The notes under the pieces are model-generated. The model did not search any database and was not told the origin of the DNA. It saw only the letters and a program-made list of their open reading frames with translations. Both the position numbers and the translations under genes were made by a program. Shown here piece after piece: positions 12,701 to 17,260 of a DNA stretch of 17,260 nt. Positions within the stretch are counted from its first letter, which is position 1. Each line of letters begins with the position of its first letter. The stretch lies in the NCBI GenBank assembly GCA_021154945.1, contig JAJNQF010000194.1, positions 1-17,260 on the forward strand. The letters are read 5' to 3'. The DNA comes from Sphingomonas sp. (GTDB lineage: Bacteria > Pseudomonadota > Alphaproteobacteria > Sphingomonadales > Sphingomonadaceae).

Positions 12701-14788
12701 CTACTTGAGGACGTTCATCATCGCACCCTCGCCGCCGATGTCGGAATGCTCCGCCGGCCTTCCGATCAGATATCCCTGGACCTGATCGCAACCCCATCGG
12801 CGCAGAAGCGACAGCTGCTCCTCGGTTTCGACTCCCTCGGCGACGATTATGAGGCCCAGGCTCTTGCCCAGTCCGATGGTGGCCTTGACGATGGATGACG
12901 ACGATGCGTGGCTGTGCATGGTGGCCACGAAGCTCCGGTCGATCTTGATCTTGTCGAAGGTGAACTCCTTCAGGTTGCTGAGTGACGAATGTCCCGTTCC
13001 GAAGTCGTCCATCACGATCCTGGCGCCGTACCCGCGCAGCTCGGCGAGCGTAGCGAGCACATCGTCGCGCTGGAAGCCGAGGAGCGTCGCGCTCTCCGTG
13101 ACTTCGAGTTCCAGCCGGTCGAACGCGACGCGCCAGTGCAGTGCGGCATCGCATATCTCAGCCGCGAGGCCCACGGAGCGAAACTGTATGGGCGACAGGT
13201 TCACCGCCAGCGACAACTTCGGATCCCAGGTCGAGGCGGTCCGAAGCGCCTGATCCATCATCCATGAACCGATGGACCCTATGAGTCCGCTGGACTCGGC
13301 GATCGGCACGAAGACGTCCGGAGGTATGTCACCGAGGATGGGATGCCGCCAGCGCAGCAACGCCTCGTACGCGACGACCTCCAGCGAAACGGCGTCGGCG
13401 ATCGGCTGGAACGCCAGGCGGAGCTCGTTCGCCGAGACGGCGTCCTCGAGATCCCTGGCGAGCCGCACGCGCTGGCTCTCCTCGTCCTTCAGATGCTTGT
13501 TGTAGATGCGCGCCGTATTCCTGCCGTCCGCCTTGGCGCGATAGAGCGCGAGGTCCGCGCGTTCGTGGAGTTCGTCGCCGGTCTGGCCCTGTTCGGAGAG
13601 AGCCACCCCTACGCTCATCCTGATGGCGACGCCCTCGTCCGACGGTGCGGAGGCCGTCTTGAAGATGCGCGAGATCAGTGCTTCCGCGGCTTCGGGTTGC
13701 GAGCGCGCCACCTGGATGACGGCGAATTCGTCACCGCCGATGCGCGCGACGAGGTCGTCGCCCCGGACGCACGAGGACAGCAGTTGTGCCGTACGCTTGA
13801 GGACGCGGTCTCCGCCCGCGTGTCCCAATCGATCGTTGATGGCCTTGAACGCGTCCAGATCGACGGCGAACACCGCGACGACGTCACCCGTGCGCACGCT
13901 GCGGGCGAGTTCATGGGCGAGACGGTTCTCGAACAGAAGGCGGTTCGCAAGCCCGGTCAGCATGTCATGGTTGGCGAGGAACTCGGCCCGGTGCTCGGCG
14001 GTCCGGCGGCTCTCTACGGCCTTGCGGTACTCGTGCAGTCCACGCGCATGATCGCCGAGTTCGTCGGCACGCTCCAGTCCGGGTACGTCCCCATGGCTCT
14101 CGCCGACTTTGAACTCGCGCAGGCGCGCAGCCATGATCGTGATCGGGCGTACCAGTCTTCGACGGAGCCAGATGGCCATGGCGAAGACGATCGCAACGAT
14201 CACGAGCCCTCCTAGCAGCACCGAGACGATGTCCCGGCGGCTCTCCCGCCGGTTCTGCTCCGCCGCCCTCCAGATCGCTGAGGTCAGCTCACGCCGGGAC
14301 TGACTACGACTGTTCTCCAAGGCCGTCAGCGCACTCAGGAAGCGGGGCATGGCCGCCTTGATGCCGGAGGGTCTGAACCGGCTCGTCTCGATCAGCTGGT
14401 CGGAAGCCGCGGCGAAGACGGCGGCGGCGTCCTCGACCCCCGTAACGACACCGGATACTTCTCCCGATCCGGGACCAGGCGACCGGGCCGCTTGCGACGA
14501 CCGCCGTTTGAAGGCGGCGATCCGACCATGGAGGTCCTCCCACCGTGCATCAGGTACCTTCACTCGACGTTCCGCGTCACGGGTCAGCCGACCGATGTCC
14601 TGACGTAGACGACGCTGTGCCTGATCCAGCAGATCCTCCCGGCTGAGGGCGTCGCTGAGCAACGTGATCCGTAGATCCGCGCGATGTATCTTGTTGCTGA
14701 CCGAGAGGCCGGTCGCCAGCAGCGCGAGAGCCATCACGATCACCAACGTGCAGGCGATGGTTACGCGCGCCGATATCGATAGTCGCAC
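12701..14788 (-). CDS. Membrane GGDEF-EAL c-di-GMP enzyme
   Basis: 695 aa. A transmembrane segment at about 8-29 and another at about 188-208 bracket a mostly helical periplasmic domain (30-187) of unknown ligand. A HAMP-like stretch (about 209-262) leads to GGDEF (about 270-430) with HDMLTGLANR, the intact active site RIGGDEF (349-355) and an RxxD inhibitory site (Arg342-Asp345). The EAL domain (about 445-685) keeps YEALLRW, NLSP, EVTES, MDDFGTGHSSL, KIDRSFV, AEGVETEEQ and QGYLIGRP. Both domains therefore look able to act: GGDEF makes c-di-GMP from GTP, EAL degrades it to pGpG. The start is GTG at 14786-14788, preceded by AGGAGA five bases upstream on the minus strand. No gene follows closely; it appears monocistronic. 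The C-terminal tail (GGEGAMMNVLK) is short. Confidence 0.95.
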   Translation of the reverse strand: MRLSISARVTIACTLVIVMALALLATGLSVSNKIHRADLRITLLSDALSREDLLDQAQRRLRQDIGRLTRDAERRVKVPDARWEDLHGRIAAFKRRSSQAARSPGPGSGEVSGVVTGVEDAAAVFAAASDQLIETSRFRPSGIKAAMPRFLSALTALENSRSQSRRELTSAIWRAAEQNRRESRRDIVSVLLGGLVIVAIVFAMAIWLRRRLVRPITIMAARLREFKVGESHGDVPGLERADELGDHARGLHEYRKAVESRRTAEHRAEFLANHDMLTGLANRLLFENRLAHELARSVRTGDVVAVFAVDLDAFKAINDRLGHAGGDRVLKRTAQLLSSCVRGDDLVARIGGDEFAVIQVARSQPEAAEALISRIFKTASAPSDEGVAIRMSVGVALSEQGQTGDELHERADLALYRAKADGRNTARIYNKHLKDEESQRVRLARDLEDAVSANELRLAFQPIADAVSLEVVAYEALLRWRHPILGDIPPDVFVPIAESSGLIGSIGSWMMDQALRTASTWDPKLSLAVNLSPIQFRSVGLAAEICDAALHWRVAFDRLELEVTESATLLGFQRDDVLATLAELRGYGARIVMDDFGTGHSSLSNLKEFTFDKIKIDRSFVATMHSHASSSSIVKATIGLGKSLGLIIVAEGVETEEQLSLLRRWGCDQVQGYLIGRPAEHSDIGGEGAMMNVLK

Positions 14789-14878
14789 AGGCTTCTCCTC
14801 GAACCCCGAATGACGGCGAAGCGTTACGTTGTGGTTAGAAGAGGTGTCCGGCGCTTCGATTCAGGCAGCGAGTCCTGT

Positions 14879-15172
14879 TCAGAGGACGCCGACCGCAGCG
14901 TCCGCCCAAATTAGCACGAGGGTGACCCAGGACATGCCGATCGCGGCCGCACGCGATAGCCTTCGGTGGAGCAGCAGAAAGGCTGACTCCACAGCCACCC
15001 CGAAAGCGAACAGCAGCGCGCCGCCCGCCAAGAAATCAGCCCGATCCCAGCGCACCTCGTCCGTGAACCGCATCGCCACGAGAGGGCACAGGAGGGCTAA
15101 GGCCAATGCTCCCCATACCACCGATCGCCTGGTACCGACCGAGCCGAAGTAAGGTCGCGAGATCAACGTCAT
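14879..15172 (-). CDS. Small three-helix membrane protein
   Basis: 97 aa with hydrophobic segments at about 18-34, 47-68 and 74-97. The second half, beginning MRFTDEVRWDRADFLAGGAL and ending WADAAVGVL, resembles a family of short uncharacterised inner-membrane proteins with a conserved FTDEV-W motif before the second helix and a W-x4-VG ending. No function is known. It lies upstream of the GGDEF-EAL gene on the same strand with a 90-base gap; the two could be cotranscribed, although the enzyme has its own good ribosome site. Good hydrophobic periodicity and codon use support it. Confidence 0.75.
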   Translation of the reverse strand: MTLISRPYFGSVGTRRSVVWGALALALLCPLVAMRFTDEVRWDRADFLAGGALLFAFGVAVESAFLLLHRRLSRAAAIGMSWVTLVLIWADAAVGVL

Positions 15173-15395
15173 CGAACCTGCCTAATTAAATGGACCGCGA
15201 GTCGGAGCCGACGCATGATCCTGCACTTCGCTCCTGATCGTCCTGGTATCAACGGGGGCATTTGATGGCCAGAGTCCGACGGCGGTCTTCGTCGTCCGCA
15301 TTCATGTCGTCGCGCCCCGTGTCGGGTGGCAGTGATAGGCCGGCACGGATCGGTCAGATCGAGACGCGGATCCCGTGACGCTGAACGGCGGCCCG

Positions 15396-15675
15396 TCAGA
15401 CCTGTACGGCCGCCAACTGTCGTCTGATCCAGCGCATCGCCGGGTCCGCCTGAGTGCGTTCATGCCAGACGAGGACCTTGGTGAAGCCGGGGACTGCCAA
15501 CGGCGGTTCGATGACGACCAGACCGGGTTCGTCACGGACGAGACGGTAGGGAAGCACGGAGCGGCACTCGGATCTTCGAACCAGATCGACCAGAGTCGTG
15601 AAGCTCGGGCGCGACGACGCGGCGCGTCCGCCCGGCCGCGTCCAACGCCTGGTCGGTCGAGCATGTCCCCCGTCA
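15396..15675 (-). pseudogene. LysR-family regulator remnant (C-terminal part, frameshifted)
   Basis: From 15605 down to TGA... the minus strand encodes the end of a LysR substrate-binding domain: SFTTLVDLVRRSE, SVLPYRLVRDEPGL, PGFTKVLVWHERTQADPAMRW. The family ending WH-x-R-x3-DPA-x-RW is clear. Just upstream the matching sequence (TDQALDAAGRTRRVVAP) lies in another minus frame, so a one-base change near 15606-15610 breaks the gene. No helix-turn-helix domain is found: homology stops near 15675, next to the start of the SRPBCC remnant. In the unbroken minus frame further upstream the reading is just an open shadow. The gene is dead or at most encodes a fragment. Confidence 0.7.
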
Positions 15676-15689
15676 AGGGTCGGCCCGGG

Positions 15690-15938
15690 CGCGCGGCGTG
15701 GCACGGCTGGTCCGGCGATGGCGATCAGCGGCTCGACGTTCACCACGCCTGGCTGGTGGAGGACCTGTCGGCGGATCGCGTCCGCATCCTGACCCAGGAG
15801 ACGCAGAACGGGTCGGCCGCGAAGAAGATGGCCATCGCCGTCCCGAACCCGATGGTCAATGGTCATCAGGAATGGCTCGACGGCCTGGTCGCCGCAGTGC
15901 GTTCATCCAGGCCGGAGCCGAGAGGACGACGGCCCTGA
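15690..15938 (+). pseudogene. SRPBCC (START/polyketide-cyclase-like) domain remnant, N-terminus missing
   Basis: In one plus frame ending at TGA 15936-15938 the sequence reads as the last about 75 residues of an SRPBCC-fold protein: RLDVHHAWLVEDL, then RILTQETQNGSAAKKMA and NPMVNGHQEWLDGLVAAVRS. The strand-turn-strand followed by a C-terminal helix with GHQEWLDGL is typical of polyketide-cyclase/AHSA1-like proteins, which bind hydrophobic ligands. The N-terminal half is absent and no start codon with a ribosome site is seen; similarity begins around 15699. It ends 111 bases before the aldo/keto reductase. Confidence 0.65.
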
Positions 15939-16049
15939 CAACGAAGCCTTGCGGGTCGCGACCGCCCGCACCACTCATAAATGGGCTTGTCGCTCCGGTC
16001 GAACGAGGACCGACGCCAGCCCCACCTCGACCTCGAAAGGACATAGACC

Positions 16050-17069
16050 ATGACCATCAAGGACGTTCTCGCCGACAAGCTCGGCTTCGGCGCGGCCCCA
16101 CTCGGCAACATGTTCCGCGACATTCCCCAGGACGAAGCGCTGGCGACGGTCGAAGCGGCATGGGAGGATGGCATCCGCTACTACGACAACGCCCCCTTCT
16201 ACGGTGCCGGACTCGCCGAACTCAGGATGGGCGAAGCCCTCGCGGGCAAGCCGCGCGACGCATACGTGATCAGCACCAAGGTCGGCCGCGTCATCCTCGA
16301 CGAGCTCGAAGACGTCAGCGCCCGGCAACAGGGTGAGAAGACGGGCGTCTTCGCGCATGGCCGCGCCAATACCGTGGTCAACGACTATTCCTACGACGCG
16401 ACCCTGCGCTCGATCGAAGGCAGTCTCGAACGCCTGCGTACCGACCGCATCGAGATCGCCTTCGTCCACGATCTCGCCCGCGACTTCTGGGGTGACGAAT
16501 GGATCATGCGGTTCGAAGAAGCCCGTACGGGGGCGTTTCGCGCGCTTGATCGGCTCCGCGACGAGGGCGTAATCAAGGCCTGGGGTCTCGGCGTGAATCT
16601 GTGCGAACCGATCGAGACGGTGCTCGATCTGCAGGAGCCGCGACCCGACGCGTTCCTGCTCGCCGGGCGCTACACCCTGCTCGACCATTCCCGCGCTCTG
16701 CAGCGCGTCATGCCGCTCGTCGCGGAGCGCGGACTGGGCGTGATCGTCGGGGGTCCGTACAGTTCGGGCGTTCTCGTCGGCGGCCCCAACTTCGAATACG
16801 CTCCGGCTACGCCCGCGGTTCTCGACAGGGTGGCCCGGATCAGGGCCGTCGCGGATCGTCACGGTGTGAGCATGAAGGCGGCCGGTCTCCAGTTCCCGCT
16901 GGCGAACCCGGCGGTCGCGGCGGTGATTCCCGGTGCGAGCCGGCCCGGTCGGATTGCCGAAGATCGTGCGGCGCTTACGGAGGTCATACCGAACGCGTTT
17001 TGGCACGAACTGCGTGACGCCGGCCTGGTTGATCCGTCGGCGCCTCTTCCGGGCGAGACCGATCAGTAG
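16050..17069 (+). CDS. Aldo/keto reductase (pyridoxal dehydrogenase / aldose dehydrogenase-like)
   Basis: 339 aa, full length. It is an NAD(P)-dependent TIM-barrel oxidoreductase with the catalytic tetrad visible: Asp46 and Tyr51 (RYYDNAPFYGAG), Lys77 (VISTKVGR) and His140 (IAFVHDL). GLGVN and the late VIPGASRPGRI region supply the cofactor-binding end of the barrel. The overall pattern (LGFGAAPLGN start, YYDNAPFYGAGLAE) is that of the group containing pyridoxal 4-dehydrogenase, L-fucose/D-threo-aldose 1-dehydrogenase; the substrate cannot be fixed from sequence. The start ATG is preceded by AAAGGA about 8 bases upstream. Its probable former neighbours, the LysR regulator and SRPBCC protein, are remnants, so its native control may be lost. 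Confidence 0.92.
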   Translation: MTIKDVLADKLGFGAAPLGNMFRDIPQDEALATVEAAWEDGIRYYDNAPFYGAGLAELRMGEALAGKPRDAYVISTKVGRVILDELEDVSARQQGEKTGVFAHGRANTVVNDYSYDATLRSIEGSLERLRTDRIEIAFVHDLARDFWGDEWIMRFEEARTGAFRALDRLRDEGVIKAWGLGVNLCEPIETVLDLQEPRPDAFLLAGRYTLLDHSRALQRVMPLVAERGLGVIVGGPYSSGVLVGGPNFEYAPATPAVLDRVARIRAVADRHGVSMKAAGLQFPLANPAVAAVIPGASRPGRIAEDRAALTEVIPNAFWHELRDAGLVDPSAPLPGETDQ

Positions 17070-17078
17070 CCGGGGCGC

Positions 17079-17135
17079 ACGGTCCCAGGTCGTGAGCGCG
17101 GCCGCTTCCAGGCTTTCGAGGGTCGTTGGGACCGT
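17079..17135. repeat. 9-bp inverted repeat after the aldo/keto reductase
   Basis: ACGGTCCCA (17079-17087) and TGGGACCGT (17127-17135) are exact reverse complements separated by 39 bases. The loop is long for a terminator. No other feature is supported between 17070 and 17242. Confidence 0.35.
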
Positions 17136-17242
17136 TCCATCGTGCGAGCCCGATGATCGGTGCCGTCACGCCCGATCCAGTTTACGACCCGCGGGGCGTA
17201 CGACGAGCTTCCGCATCGCCGATGCTTGTCCAGGACAGGACC

Positions 17243-17260
17243 GGGGGGGGGGGGGGGGGG
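17243..17260. other. Poly-G run at the contig end
   Basis: Eighteen consecutive G residues end the window. Two-colour sequencing chemistry calls G when signal is lost, so this is most likely an assembly artefact and not genomic sequence. Confidence 0.75.

Noticed and set aside
15975..17006. 343-codon minus-strand frame opposite the aldo/keto reductase
   Set aside because: Antisense shadow; the plus strand has the full catalytic tetrad.
1..17260. tRNA, rRNA, CRISPR arrays or insertion sequences
   Set aside because: No cloverleaf-like sequence, regular repeat-spacer pattern, transposase or flanking inverted repeats were seen on reading both strands.

Overview
The window is GC-rich DNA (about two thirds G+C by eye) and looks like a contig end from an alphaproteobacterium, most probably a sphingomonad. 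The evidence is family content (DUF3597, DUF4142, an HWE-type histidine kinase, a Cys-rich-start EAL protein), a perfect EcfG-type general-stress promoter (GGAAC-N17-CGTT), and a cluster of GANTC sites typical of CcrM-methylating alphaproteobacteria. It ends in 18 G residues, which looks like a sequencing artefact, so the sequence is probably a draft contig. Chromosome, chromid or plasmid cannot be decided from the window alone.

Layout. Positions 1-2084 (+) hold a tight operon: the tail of one gene, a 122-aa helical protein, a DUF2235/Tle1-like serine hydrolase with a C-terminal LysM-like domain, and a small acidic gene whose start is one base out of frame with its body. Positions 2085-2744 are gene-poor and end in an AT-rich promoter with a perfect 18-bp palindrome. 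Positions 2745-4288 (+) hold two unrecognised cytoplasmic proteins. Positions 4289-5450 have no convincing gene but contain a compact replication-origin-like locus: AT-rich DNA with a perfect IHF-site match, seven GANTC sites in 150 bp, then four near-consensus DnaA boxes. Positions 5451-7177 (+) hold a possible 93-aa gene overlapping a DUF6602 protein with PD-(D/E)XK-like nuclease residues.

Positions 7565-8656 (-) carry a divergent NUDIX hydrolase and a PepSY-domain secreted protein. Positions 8902-11170 (+) carry a membrane HWE/HisKA_2 histidine kinase, a 141-aa protein that is only the C-terminal lobe of an adenylate-forming CoA ligase, and an EAL-domain pseudogene overlapping it by ATGA. 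Positions 11263-12415 hold a DUF4142 lipoprotein (-) under an EcfG promoter, divergent from a DUF3597 protein (+). Positions 12701-14788 (-) encode an intact GGDEF-EAL protein, followed by a small three-helix membrane protein (14879-15172, -).

Positions 15396-15938 are a scar: the C-terminal part of a LysR regulator (-) and of an SRPBCC protein (+) face away from each other, both missing their N-terminal halves at the same point. An intact aldo/keto reductase (16050-17069, +) closes the window.

Themes are stress and signalling (EcfG-type promoters, histidine kinase, c-di-GMP enzymes), accessory or competition genes (hydrolase operon, DUF6602 nuclease) and gene decay (EAL, LysR and SRPBCC remnants, one-base frameshift). 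The most interesting non-genic signal is the origin-like locus at 4815-5085.
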